64,000 bases of DNA from Achromobacter xylosoxidans (GCF_002192695.1 NZ_MTLG01000067.1:1-64000); one strand, 5' to 3'. Shown: positions 26,980 to 35,842, numbered from the stretch's first letter. The notes: generated by a model from the sequence alone, not told the origin. Made by a program: numbers and translations.

Positions 26980-28729
26980 CAAAATTCGTGATTTGTTGAA
27001 GTCTCGCCAGTTTACTCAGGACCTCGATATTCTTGCTTTTGACGTACTTCAAATCGCCGACAAGGTAGACCGCATCACGAGCGCGGGAGATTGCTACGTT
27101 CATTCGACGCGCATCCCCGTAGAAGGTTGCAGGTCCGGTCGTGCGCACAAATGAAAAGAAAACGATGTCGGCTTGGCGTCCTTGGAATGCGTCGACGGTA
27201 TCCACTTCGACCGCCAGGTGGTCCTTGATGTCGAGCGTCTTGATAGCCTCTTTCAGCGCCCTGCACTGAGCGCGGTAAGGCGTAATCACAGCCACGCTGA
27301 GCTTTCTGTCATGGGAAATTGCGGCTTTTTCTTTGCGGCGCCGGCACATCTCAAGCAGCTTGTGCGTGATGATCTCGATTTCTCGTGGATTCTCAAGCAC
27401 TCCGCCTTGCCGCGCCGGTACACGGAAGCCGCGCGATTCATAAGTAAACCATCCGAAATGGGTGAACTCATGATCGCTTTCCTCGCGGTGATGGTCTAGC
27501 GAGCCGCTGTAGAAGTTCTCGGAGATGAATGAGCCGATGTGAGGCAGCATGCGGTACTGTTTGCCTAGCTGTCCCTTCATGGTAGCTGGAAGATTCTCGA
27601 AAATCCTGTCGATCACGCCGTCTTTGATAAGACGGGCCCTGGATACGGTCAGGGTATCCAGTGCGTCGTTCTCTTCTTCACAGAACGTCGGCGGCAGCTG
27701 CTTGTGGTCGCCGACCAGGATGCACTTGCGGGCGACGCACATGGCCATGATCCATTCGGGCAGGGTGGCTTTGGAGCATTCATCAACGATGGCCAGATCG
27801 AAATCTTCGCTATCCGCGTCCAGCAGGTGATCGATCTGGTTGCAGGTGACGCCAATGATCTGGTGATTGTCTGCCAGGTTCTGGAACTGCCATCGCGGTA
27901 CCTGCACCTGCCCGTTTTCCACGTCCCCTTGTTCCAGGACGTTATAGAGCACGTTGGTGAGCCGGGGGGCGAAGTTCAGTGCCTTGTTCCACACCTCGTT
28001 TGCGCGGATCGCTGCGGCCGTTCCCTGTGTGTGTTCCGATTCATACTCGGTGATGGCGTAGCGCGGGTAGCGCATGGTCTTCGAGCGCATCTGGTCGTCT
28101 CCGATCTTGCATAAGCGATCCAGTGCGTTATCGACCGCCACGTGCGTTTCCGAGGTGACCAGGATGCGGGCATTCGGCTTCGCTTTCAGCGTTTGCAGGA
28201 TGATTTCCACGATTGCGGTCGTCTTGCCCGTGCCCGGTGGACCCTGCAAGAAACACAAATCCTCGGCCGCCATTGCGTTCTTGATGAGCTTGAAGGCGTG
28301 GTCGTCGGGATCGTCGTAGCCTGGCTGGATGGGCTTGTCGATGATCAGGCTCATGTTGTTCAGAGCCATCACTTGGGATGCCTCGTCCATGATCGCCTTG
28401 ACCTTCTGTTCTGCCTCCTTGTCCAGCGGGCGTCGCTGGCGACTGCCGGCCGAGCCGTCGAGGCCCACGCGGTCGTCTTGTTGGGAGCTTTTGCTGCTGT
28501 AGTAGTGGTGCAGCAGCCGGTTGTGATTGATGTTGCAGTTGGCGCCCTGGCGAAAGCGAATCAGGAACTTGATTTGGCGCTCGTACTTGACGCAAGTCAG
28601 CCGATCGTCGACGGAGAGTTCCAGGACCTTTGTCAGGTACTCCAACCAGTCGTCGAGGTGGTCGATGAAGTCGAACACGGGCCCCTGCGGCATGGACTGA
28701 GGCTGTTTGTCATTGGTGGCGAGTTCCAT
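26969..28729 (-). CDS. UPF1/Dna2-like SF1 helicase, last gene of the four-gene cassette
   Basis: A 586-residue superfamily 1B helicase (COG1112-like). All main motifs are seen: I GPPGTGKT (163-170), Ia VTSETHVAVDN, II DECSK (316-320), III GDHKQLPP (340-347), IV QYRM (391-394), V VDAFQGRQAD (512-521) and VI NVAISRAR (544-551). The first 100 residues are not recognised and contain no nuclease motif. Helicases of this kind occur in many antiphage systems (for example Mokosh, which has a kinase not seen here). It starts one base after the stop of the small gene, and its last codons overlap metR. GC is below that of the neighbours. The helicase is certain; the role in defence is inferred. Confidence 0.9.
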   Translation of the reverse strand: MELATNDKQPQSMPQGPVFDFIDHLDDWLEYLTKVLELSVDDRLTCVKYERQIKFLIRFRQGANCNINHNRLLHHYYSSKSSQQDDRVGLDGSAGSRQRRPLDKEAEQKVKAIMDEASQVMALNNMSLIIDKPIQPGYDDPDDHAFKLIKNAMAAEDLCFLQGPPGTGKTTAIVEIILQTLKAKPNARILVTSETHVAVDNALDRLCKIGDDQMRSKTMRYPRYAITEYESEHTQGTAAAIRANEVWNKALNFAPRLTNVLYNVLEQGDVENGQVQVPRWQFQNLADNHQIIGVTCNQIDHLLDADSEDFDLAIVDECSKATLPEWIMAMCVARKCILVGDHKQLPPTFCEEENDALDTLTVSRARLIKDGVIDRIFENLPATMKGQLGKQYRMLPHIGSFISENFYSGSLDHHREESDHEFTHFGWFTYESRGFRVPARQGGVLENPREIEIITHKLLEMCRRRKEKAAISHDRKLSVAVITPYRAQCRALKEAIKTLDIKDHLAVEVDTVDAFQGRQADIVFFSFVRTTGPATFYGDARRMNVAISRARDAVYLVGDLKYVKSKNIEVLSKLARLQQITNFDDA

Positions 28730-28730
28730 G

Positions 28731-29105
28731 TCAGTTGACCGTGGCTCTCAGCAGCGTTTCAACGCCGGCTGGATTGTTCATGCCAAGGTTCGTGACGACC
28801 TTGCGGATCAGTCGAGGCTTGGCCTCATCGCCTACGGTAGTCAAAGGCAACACGATGGGCCTGCCAACAATCTCCTCGACGATCGCCATGTCAGGGTCGA
28901 TGGACAGCACGCCCATATTCACCTCGGCCATGTTTGCGGAAAGCAACGCATCAAGGGATAGAAGGATTCGCGATTTTGAGAATTGCGGCAGCGCGGCCAG
29001 CAGCCTGTCGCGAGAGGTGTAGCCCAGGCGCACTGCGTAGCAGATGGCCAGAATCGACTCTTTCAGGTTCGGCTTGCGCCATTGGAAAGTAATTTCAGAC
29101 TTCAT
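28731..29105 (-). CDS. small cassette protein, possible winged helix
   Basis: A 124-residue protein of unknown function. The middle (LKESILAICYAVRLGYTSRDRLLAAL then SKSRILLSLDALLSANMAEV) has the rhythm of three helices and could be a winged-helix or adaptor domain; the second half (DPDMAIVEEIVGRPIVLPL) is mixed. It lies eight bases after the coiled-coil gene and one base before the helicase gene, so its product is probably made in balance with both. No motif was recognised. Confidence 0.7.
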   Translation of the reverse strand: MKSEITFQWRKPNLKESILAICYAVRLGYTSRDRLLAALPQFSKSRILLSLDALLSANMAEVNMGVLSIDPDMAIVEEIVGRPIVLPLTTVGDEAKPRLIRKVVTNLGMNNPAGVETLLRATVN

Positions 29106-29113
29106 TTATGGGT

Positions 29114-30346
29114 CTATTGGTTCGGGTTCCTGGACTGGTAGTGCTTGCGTCGGTCTTCTCGTGTGCTCACGCCGATCGCCCGGTGCACATCGAAGTCCTT
29201 GCCCATGCTGAAGACCTGCATGATGCGACGAATGCTCTCGTCAGGCTGCAGTGATTCGAACTTGCCCAGCCGTTCCCTGAGTTCGTTGCCGCGGGAGTAG
29301 ACCACTTGGCGTGCCGTGGAGATTTCTCGGCGCTTGTCGCCGGCCACTTGCCTGGCCCTGAAGAGTCTTTCGCGCATGACCTTGTCCTGGTCAAGCGTGT
29401 CGAAGTTCTTGAGCTTGTGATTTGTCTCGATCTTGGCCCTGATGGCGTTGAACTCTTCCTGGATGCCATTGAACTCCTCATTGGCCTCAAGCTGGAGGCC
29501 GGCTGTTCCGCGGTGTACGGAGATCAACTTGGGTAATGTGACGTCGCCCTCGATCTCGGCGATCCAGCTGTTGGCCAGGTCGTTTTCGGTCAATGCGGAA
29601 CCAAATCGGTCACTGAGCTTGTCTTTGATCTTGCCAAAAATTTCACTGCACTTTCTGTACTGTTCGCTGAGGTCGGCCTTGTTTGCCTTGTGCTCCTCCA
29701 TGAGCTCCCTGGACGCCGCGATCCGCTTATCGCGTTCATGGCGCAGCTCCTTGAGCTCGGTTTGAAGACGCATGGAATGGCTTTTCAAGCGGCTGAGGTC
29801 GTGTCTGATCGAATCGCTGTTGTTTTTTTGGCTGGTCCTCACGTGGCGCGCCGTACGCTCGATATACGTGGAGCTGACCTGGATGGGACGCTGCCTGATC
29901 ATGTTGTTCCACTCGGCTCGCTCATTACGCTGGGTAAGCCTGTTCAGCTCCACCTGAAGCGCTGCGATGAACTCCAGGATCTTTAACTTGGTGTCGATGC
30001 GCTCGGCAAGCAACTCAATCTGTTGGTCCGTCATGGACGTGTTCATCCATGAGTCAAAGCAAACGAACATCTTGTCCTGGAAGTCGCCAAGATGTGAGAC
30101 ATAGGCTTGCGCGCTGCCAACTTGCTCATTCAGGAACTTGATGAGCTCCTTGAGTTCAGCATCGCGCTTTTCCTTGAAAGCAGCGACCTCGGCCCGGTAC
30201 TCGTCAGCTTTGGCGTGTAGACGGTCCCGCGCTGCCTTTTCGCGCTGTTCGAGTTGATGGATAAGTGCGTTTGCCGCTGCAGTTTCTTTTTCCAGTGATC
30301 TTCCACAGAAAAAGTGCATTATTTTTTTCAAAATCATGGATATCAC
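29114..30346 (-). CDS. coiled-coil cassette protein of unknown function
   Basis: A 410-residue, strongly charged, helical protein. It starts at GTG 30346 in a GTGA overlap with the membrane gene (ATG 30337 is the alternative). Residues 1-16 (ILKKIMHFFCG) are hydrophobic and may touch the membrane. Coiled-coil stretches run at about 17-75 and 180-235, and again at 285-385. There is no Walker motif, so it is not an SMC ATPase on its own. A structural or sensing role beside the membrane protein and the helicase is plausible; this is inference. Confidence 0.75.
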   Translation of the reverse strand: MISMILKKIMHFFCGRSLEKETAAANALIHQLEQREKAARDRLHAKADEYRAEVAAFKEKRDAELKELIKFLNEQVGSAQAYVSHLGDFQDKMFVCFDSWMNTSMTDQQIELLAERIDTKLKILEFIAALQVELNRLTQRNERAEWNNMIRQRPIQVSSTYIERTARHVRTSQKNNSDSIRHDLSRLKSHSMRLQTELKELRHERDKRIAASRELMEEHKANKADLSEQYRKCSEIFGKIKDKLSDRFGSALTENDLANSWIAEIEGDVTLPKLISVHRGTAGLQLEANEEFNGIQEEFNAIRAKIETNHKLKNFDTLDQDKVMRERLFRARQVAGDKRREISTARQVVYSRGNELRERLGKFESLQPDESIRRIMQVFSMGKDFDVHRAIGVSTREDRRKHYQSRNPNQ

Positions 30347-32358
30347 GCCTGAAGCAGGAACTCATATGCCTGGTCGAATCCAGTGGTGGCGGGCAGGATC
30401 AGATCTACGCGATCCTTCAGCGCCCCGTCCAGCTGATACTTGAGCTGGCGGTCCTCCGGACTATCGGAGAGGCCCTGCTCCACAAGCTGGTTCAGATGCG
30501 CAATCTCGTCCCTGTAAGCGTCAATGCGCAGCTGGGCCTCGTATTCTTTGAGTTTTTGCGACGAAACCATGTTCGTCTCGTCCTGGTAGCGCTTGATCAC
30601 GGGATGGAACATCAGATATTGCAACTCCAGGTGCTTATCGAGGCTGGCGCGCATCTCACCGAATTTGTCGCCGGCCTGCTGTATGACTTCGCGCCTGGCC
30701 TGTTCGTACTGAAGGTCCATGGCGTGGATCTGGTACTCGAACTGCTCCATCAGTTCTTGCATCTGCCTGCGCTCCGCGGCGTCAATCTGGTCGAAGCGGC
30801 GATACAGTTCCGCCTGCAGTGACTTGAGTTGGCTCTTGCGCGTGCGGTACTCAGACAGGACAGAGATTGCGCCGCTGAATGGAATGCAATCTGTCCAGAC
30901 AAATGTGTTTTCGGACATGGTTCCGACCGATGTCGCGTACTGAGCAAGCGTGATGTGGCCAATCTCAAGCTTCGCCGCTGCATCAGTGATATCTTTGATC
31001 GCGATCTTAGAGCCTACGCCTTGGAAGTGTCCGACAAACGAGCCAATCGCCAGCGAGAACCCGATGGCGAAGACTGCGCCGAGGGCGATGGGGCCGAGCG
31101 CTCCCAGGGTTGTCCCAAATACCGTCACCGAAGCCACGTTGGAGGCGATGAACTGCCCCAGGAAGGCCGACGCCGGCGCGGCCAGGCTGGTGGCGCAGGT
31201 GACGCCAACGATCTGGATGGTGCTGCCGATGGATGACGAGGCGAATTCGATGCTGTCAATTTCACCCTGGGAGAACTTGTAGAGGTTTTCGCCAAGGGAA
31301 ATGGCGATAGCCACGGTTGCTGCCGCTACGTTGCCCTTTGTCAGCTGCTGGCCTATGGTGCCGCCCATTGACGATGCGCCGGCCTTGGCGGCGGCTCCGC
31401 CCGCAGCTTTCGCCGCCGTTCTTGCCGCCGCTTCCGCTGCGGCATCGGCCATCAGTTGCCCGAGATGCTGGACGCTGGTGACGGCAACAGCGCGGGCTGA
31501 GCCTTTCAGAGCGCTGAACACTATGTTCTGAGCAGCTTCCATGCAGCGCTCTTTGGTCATGGGCTCGCTGCTGGTCATGAAGCTGTACAGTTCGCCGGCA
31601 GCGGCGGATGATGCGCCGGTCAAGGCACCTGACTGCGCGGCGTTGCGATACTGCATGCGATTGAATTCCGCGCGGACCCGTGCCTGGTCCTTGTAGTCCG
31701 GGCCCTCGCCCTTTTTCCTTGCCTCTTTGGCCAGCCCTTCGGCGCTGCCTTTGCCCTTACGGTTCAGGCCTGTGCTTTGGATGTTCTTGCCATCGTTTGA
31801 TGAGATCCTGCCCGTGGCCTTGTCGGCCGTGTCCTTGTAGCTTTCAGCGACCTCCGGGCGATTGCCCTCAGCCTTGGCCGCGCGCCTGCTGGCCGCACTC
31901 TTGACACCCGGGACTTGATCGTCGGGGACCACCTTGCCGACGGCGTCATATCTTTTGGGCGAAAGCGCGGCTGCCGTTGAATCCCCGTCCTTGTAGAACT
32001 TCACCTGATAGTCGTGGCTGCCATCAGGGGTGTGCACACGGATATCCGCCACCGGGTCATTGACCTGCCCGACATCGAGCGTGGCCGTGTGGTTCAGTTG
32101 CCCCTTTGCGGCGGCTTCGATGTTGAATGAGCCTGCGTGGTGGGCCTCTGCGGTGAAGCCTTGCTGGACATCAATCGATTGCTTGGACAAATCACCACTT
32201 TTGGTGGTGATTGAATCCATGATCTTGGTTTTGTAATCTGAGAGCGCACTGGTCAGTGCATCGCCCTGGAGCTGGTTGAATCCGCCTACCGCAAATGAAA
32301 CACCGAAATCTACGCTTTCCGATTTGTGCCTGGAATCATCTTTTTTTTGAGTTGCCAT
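30343..32358 (-). CDS. membrane protein with nuclease-like N-terminus, first gene of the cassette
   Basis: A 671-residue protein with four zones. Residues 60-150 hold a pattern like a PD-(D/E)xK nuclease: Glu71 with His73 and His74 (AEAHHAGSFN), Asp105 (ADIRV) and Gln118-x-Lys120 (YQVKFYK). Residues 150-240 are basic and polar. From about 300 the protein is very Ala/Gly-rich, with hydrophobic stretches at 342-355 and 376-448 (such as LGALGPIALGAVFAIGFSLAIG) that could span or perforate a membrane. A coiled coil fills 500-640. Near the start, codons 4-6 form an A8 run, a slip-prone tract. It leads the cassette, with an AT-rich leader. The nuclease and pore ideas come from pattern only. Confidence 0.75.
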   Translation of the reverse strand: MATQKKDDSRHKSESVDFGVSFAVGGFNQLQGDALTSALSDYKTKIMDSITTKSGDLSKQSIDVQQGFTAEAHHAGSFNIEAAAKGQLNHTATLDVGQVNDPVADIRVHTPDGSHDYQVKFYKDGDSTAAALSPKRYDAVGKVVPDDQVPGVKSAASRRAAKAEGNRPEVAESYKDTADKATGRISSNDGKNIQSTGLNRKGKGSAEGLAKEARKKGEGPDYKDQARVRAEFNRMQYRNAAQSGALTGASSAAAGELYSFMTSSEPMTKERCMEAAQNIVFSALKGSARAVAVTSVQHLGQLMADAAAEAAARTAAKAAGGAAAKAGASSMGGTIGQQLTKGNVAAATVAIAISLGENLYKFSQGEIDSIEFASSSIGSTIQIVGVTCATSLAAPASAFLGQFIASNVASVTVFGTTLGALGPIALGAVFAIGFSLAIGSFVGHFQGVGSKIAIKDITDAAAKLEIGHITLAQYATSVGTMSENTFVWTDCIPFSGAISVLSEYRTRKSQLKSLQAELYRRFDQIDAAERRQMQELMEQFEYQIHAMDLQYEQARREVIQQAGDKFGEMRASLDKHLELQYLMFHPVIKRYQDETNMVSSQKLKEYEAQLRIDAYRDEIAHLNQLVEQGLSDSPEDRQLKYQLDGALKDRVDLILPATTGFDQAYEFLLQA

Positions 32359-32539
32359 AAATCGTTGGAAAACTTATTTCTTTTGAAAGAGTGACGTAGA
32401 TTGGGGGGGTATATCCTCGAAATAATACGTAAATGGTTCGCGTGCGGTGGTTTTAATAACCATCGATTTTCGTGCCATTTCGAGTATTTACACGAAACGG
32501 AGAGCGTTCCTGGCTGGCAGCAGCGGAGCGGATTCAACT
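32359..32539. promoter_or_regulatory. AT-rich leader of the cassette with G7 tract
   Basis: This 181-base gap is much poorer in G+C than its surroundings and must hold the promoter of the leftward cassette. It contains a run of seven G (32403-32409) about 45 bases before the start codon and a short hairpin TGGTT-TTAAT-AACCA (32448-32462). No convincing -35/-10 pair was found. Confidence 0.5.
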
Positions 32540-33688
32540 TCACAGATTTCGGAGCGTCTCCTCGCGATGCCGCGCCGCATTGGCAAGGTCTGCAATTGGC
32601 GCCAGCAATTCCCGATCGAAGCTCTCAAGCGCCGCGCCGGCTTGCAATCTTGCGGGCCAATCGGAATGCGTCAGCGCGCCACGCCCGAGCGAAACGAAGT
32701 CTGCCTCCTGCCGCGCCATCATCGCGTCGGCCGCCATCGGCTCATGCAGCGATCCGTTGGCCAGCACCGGGACCGGAACGTGCTGCCGCGCCAATGCCGC
32801 GAGGCTCAGCCCCTGGTCTCCAAAAGCCGGACGCCAGGCCTCGAACTCGGTCGTATGCAGGTAATCGATGGCCTGCGCGCCCAGCGTCTGGTAGATCCGC
32901 GCCGCATCCGTTTCGCCGCCTTCCCACTTGTGGCTGAAGTCATTCACCTTGCCCTGCGAACTGCGCACGCCCACGACATAGCGCTGGCCCGTCGCGCGAC
33001 GCACGGCGGCTATGACCTCCAAGGTCAGGCGCAGCCGGTTTTCCAGGCTGCCGCCATAGCGGTCTGCGCGCAGATTGGTGTAGCTCGTGAGGAACTGGTC
33101 CAGCAGGTAGCCGTTGGCGCCGTGGATCTCGACGTCGTCGAAGCCGGCTTCCTGCGCCCTGCGCGCCGCCTGCGCAAAGCCGTCGATGGCCTGTGCGATG
33201 TCCTCGTCCGACATGGCTTCTGGCATCCGGTATGGCCCGTTCCCTCGATAGAACGCCATCTGCTGCCCCTTGGGCTGTACGGCCGATGGCCCCTGCGTCG
33301 TGTCGCGATGGGGATTGCCCTGCGACAGCGCGCCCGCGTGCATGAGCTGCGCGATGATGCGGCCGCCGTGCGCATGCACGCGGTCGACCACGGTGCGCCA
33401 GGCGTCGCGCTGGGCCTCGTCGGTCAGGCCGGGTTGGAACAGGTAGCCCTGCGCATGCGCCCGGTCGGTGTAGATGCCCTCGGTGATCACCAGGCCGAAG
33501 CCGCCGGCCGCGAAGGCTGCGTAGTAATCGGCCAATTGCGGCGTGGCGCGGCCATCTTCCGTGGCGCTGACGCGGGTCATGGGCGCGACGGCGAGACGAT
33601 TGGCCAGGGTCAGGCCCCTGTCCAGGCGCAGTGGCGTGAACAGTCCGGCCTGGGCAACGCCGTTGGGGCGGTAGTCGAGCGCGTTCAT
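32540..33688 (-). CDS. NADH:flavin oxidoreductase of the old yellow enzyme family
   Basis: A 382-residue FMN enzyme, full length for the family. It has NRLAVAPMTRVSA at the start, the substrate-pocket motif HGANGYLLDQFLTSYTN, then DRYGGSLENRLR and the phosphate-binding GSLHEP region. Such enzymes reduce activated alkenes, enones or nitro compounds with NAD(P)H. It starts one base after the RidA gene stop, so they share a transcript divergent from a LysR gene. Substrate unknown. Confidence 0.9.
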   Translation of the reverse strand: MNALDYRPNGVAQAGLFTPLRLDRGLTLANRLAVAPMTRVSATEDGRATPQLADYYAAFAAGGFGLVITEGIYTDRAHAQGYLFQPGLTDEAQRDAWRTVVDRVHAHGGRIIAQLMHAGALSQGNPHRDTTQGPSAVQPKGQQMAFYRGNGPYRMPEAMSDEDIAQAIDGFAQAARRAQEAGFDDVEIHGANGYLLDQFLTSYTNLRADRYGGSLENRLRLTLEVIAAVRRATGQRYVVGVRSSQGKVNDFSHKWEGGETDAARIYQTLGAQAIDYLHTTEFEAWRPAFGDQGLSLAALARQHVPVPVLANGSLHEPMAADAMMARQEADFVSLGRGALTHSDWPARLQAGAALESFDRELLAPIADLANAARHREETLRNL

Positions 33689-33689
33689 G

Positions 33690-34085
33690 TCAGCGGCCCT
33701 CCTGTGGACGCACGGCGGCGATGGCCTCGATCTCGATCATGGCGGCCGGGTCGTAGAGCGCCTTGATCTCCGCGATCGTGTCGGCCGGGTAGGGGGCCGA
33801 GAAGAAGCGGCGGCGCAGCGTCACCACGTCTTCGAAATGTCCCATGTCGGTGACGAAGATGGTGACCTTGATGACGTCCTGCAGGCTGGAGCCGCCGGCT
33901 TCGAGCGCGCGGCGCAAGTTCAGGAAGGCTTGTTCGCCCTGGGCCAGAAAACCGCCGGCCACGATCTTGCCGTCATCGCCGGCGCCTGCCTGGCCGGAGA
34001 TGAACAGCAGGTTGCCGAACTGGATGCCCTGCGACAGCAGGAAGGGTCCGTAGTTGTCGGGCTGGGTGATGACGCGCTGTAGCAT
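33690..34085 (-). CDS. RidA/YjgF-family protein
   Basis: A 131-residue RidA-fold protein: GNLLFISGQAGAGDDGKIVAGGFLAQ, then DVIKVTIFVTDMGHF and the late EIEAIAAV. RidA proteins hydrolyse reactive enamine/imine intermediates; catabolic paralogues hydrolyse specific ring products. It lacks the conserved Arg of true RidA in the usual CxKxxVyl-ARxxV context as far as I can see, so a specialised role beside the flavin enzyme is likely. ATG 34085 has AAGGAAA; the longer frame upstream crosses the operator and is not used. Confidence 0.85.
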   Translation of the reverse strand: MLQRVITQPDNYGPFLLSQGIQFGNLLFISGQAGAGDDGKIVAGGFLAQGEQAFLNLRRALEAGGSSLQDVIKVTIFVTDMGHFEDVVTLRRRFFSAPYPADTIAEIKALYDPAAMIEIEAIAAVRPQEGR

Positions 34086-34173
34086 GATGCGATTTCCTTC
34101 ATTTATGGCGAGAGGGTGAATCAGCGTGAAAATTGCTGATCCATGCCGTAAATATAGGAATATGCGCTGATGA

Positions 34174-34216
34174 TGACAAAGGTTCATTTGTCAGCTATAA
34201 GATGAGAAAAACTCAT
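34174..34216. promoter_or_regulatory. LysR-type operator in the divergent promoter
   Basis: TGACAAA-ggttca-TTTGTCA (34174-34193) is a perfect inverted repeat, followed by ATGAG-AAAAA-CTCAT (34202-34216) right before the LysR start. Together they look like the recognition and activation sites of the LysR protein for both directions. Confidence 0.65.
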
Positions 34217-34218
34217 TC

Positions 34219-35133
34219 ATGACCATGCAACGTCGATCTCTTCCGCTTTCCGGACTGCGCGTATTCGAAGCCGCCGCGCGCCTGGGCAGTTTCAAGGCCG
34301 CCGCCCAGGAACTGGCCGTCACGCCGACCGCCGTCAGCCACCAGATCCGCGCGCTGGAAGCGCAGACCGGCTTGGTGTTGTTTGATCGCCATGTGCGCAG
34401 GGTGTCGCTGACCGAGGCGGGCGCGCAGCTCTATCCCGTACTGCGGGATGGCTTCGATGCCTTCGAGGCGGCGCTGGCGCGCCTGACGCAGCAGCGCACG
34501 CGGATGCAGGTGACCATCTCCGCGACCAACGCGTTCACGGTGAAATGGCTGGTGCCGCGCATGGCGGATTTCCGCAGCCAGCATCCCGGCATCGATCTGC
34601 AGCTGCAGGCCAGCGACGACGTGGTCGACCTGCGATCGGCCGCGGTGGACATCGCGATCCGCTATGGCCGCGGGCCGTATCCGGGCCTGGTCGCGCAGCC
34701 GCTGTTCACCGACCGCTTCGCGCCCGTGGCGAATCCGCGGTTGGGCGTGGCATCACCGGACGATCTGGCCGGCGTGCCCTTGATCCGTTTCAACTGGAAG
34801 TGGTCCCATCCGGACAATCCGACCTGGGAGCGTTGGTTCGCGGTCGCGCAGCGTTCCTTGCCGCGGCAGGCGGGGCAGCTGCGCTTTTCCGATGAAGGCC
34901 ATGCCATACAGGCGGCCGTCGCCGGCCATGGCGTGGCGCTGGTCAGCCTGGCCTTGATCGCCGAAGAGCTGGAAGCGGGCCATCTGGTACAGCCCTTCGG
35001 CCCGGTGATCGCCGGGCATACCTACCATCTGGCCATGCCCGCTGACCGGCCGCCCTCGGCGCCTGTCCAGGCCGTGGCGCAATGGTTGAGCATGCAGGCG
35101 GCGGCGCACGAGCCGGGTCGCAAGAAAGCGTAG
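34219..35133 (+). CDS. LysR-family regulator, GcvA-like
   Basis: A 304-residue LysR protein of the GcvA branch: LSGLRVFEAAARLGSFKAAAQELAVTPTAVSHQIRALE, then the effector domain from about 90. It is divergent from the RidA/old yellow enzyme pair with an inverted repeat between, so it most likely controls them. Confidence 0.9.
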   Translation: MTMQRRSLPLSGLRVFEAAARLGSFKAAAQELAVTPTAVSHQIRALEAQTGLVLFDRHVRRVSLTEAGAQLYPVLRDGFDAFEAALARLTQQRTRMQVTISATNAFTVKWLVPRMADFRSQHPGIDLQLQASDDVVDLRSAAVDIAIRYGRGPYPGLVAQPLFTDRFAPVANPRLGVASPDDLAGVPLIRFNWKWSHPDNPTWERWFAVAQRSLPRQAGQLRFSDEGHAIQAAVAGHGVALVSLALIAEELEAGHLVQPFGPVIAGHTYHLAMPADRPPSAPVQAVAQWLSMQAAAHEPGRKKA

Positions 35134-35164
35134 GCGGGCTGATCGGGAGCCTGGTTCGCGGTCG

Positions 35165-35824
35165 TCAGCCAGCCGCTTTTGCAAGCACTTCCATGGCGGC
35201 CGCCTTGGCGCGGCCGAACTCCGCATGGTCGTCCATCGACGCGGCAACGTTGGCGTATGCCTGGTAGGCCAGCAGCTCCATGACCAGTTTCGCCTCGTCG
35301 GCGTCGGCTGCGATTTGTCCCTGCGCCCGAGCCTCGCGGATCAATTCGTAGAGGCGTGCGCGTCCTGCTTCGCGGTATTGCTGGATGGCGTCGCGCAAGG
35401 GGCCGGGACGCGCACGATACTCGCTGCTTACCGCAGTGATGACGCAGCCGCCCGGAAGCTGGCGGGTCTCCACGAAGTCGAACCAGCCGGTCATCAGGGC
35501 GCGTAGCCGCGGCAGCGGCGTGCGCTTGCGCATGGCGGGTTCAACGACCTGGGTTTGGTACAGGGCGATCGCATGGGCCAAGGCTGCCAATTGCAGGTTT
35601 TCCTTGTCACCGAACAGGACCTGGAGATTGCTTTTCCCCACTTCAGCCATATCGGCCACCTGGCCGAAGGTCAGGCCGCCCAATCCTTCGACCGAGAGCA
35701 GCTTTACGGCTTCGTCCAGCACGCGGGCGCGCGCGCGCTCGCCGCGCAAGCGGCGGCCATCGGTTGGGGGAGAGGGGGGCAACGGGTTCATCGGACCTTG
35801 CTTTTCTGCTTGCACGGGTTTCAT
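35165..35824 (-). CDS. TetR-family repressor
   Basis: A 219-residue TetR protein. The HTH is VEGLGGLTFGQVADMAEVGKSNLQVLFGDKENL; the ligand-binding half (ALMTGWFDFVETRQLPGGCVI) resembles YcdC/AcrR-like TetR_C domains. It is divergent from an MFS pump and shares an ATACGATCGTAT palindrome with it. An internal ATG (MNPLPP, residue 12) may be the true start. Confidence 0.9.
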   Translation of the reverse strand: MKPVQAEKQGPMNPLPPSPPTDGRRLRGERARARVLDEAVKLLSVEGLGGLTFGQVADMAEVGKSNLQVLFGDKENLQLAALAHAIALYQTQVVEPAMRKRTPLPRLRALMTGWFDFVETRQLPGGCVITAVSSEYRARPGPLRDAIQQYREAGRARLYELIREARAQGQIAADADEAKLVMELLAYQAYANVAASMDDHAEFGRAKAAAMEVLAKAAG

Positions 35825-35842
35825 TCTTTCACGATACTATAA

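Noticed and set aside
26969-32358. Identification of the cassette as Mokosh, Zorya, BREX or DISARM
   Set aside because: Mokosh needs a kinase domain or fused partner, Zorya needs MotA/OmpA-like proteins, BREX and DISARM need a methylase; none is present.
32401-33766. Plus-strand frames over the old yellow enzyme and the cassette leader
   Set aside because: They run opposite a clear flavoenzyme gene and start in AT-rich noncoding sequence.
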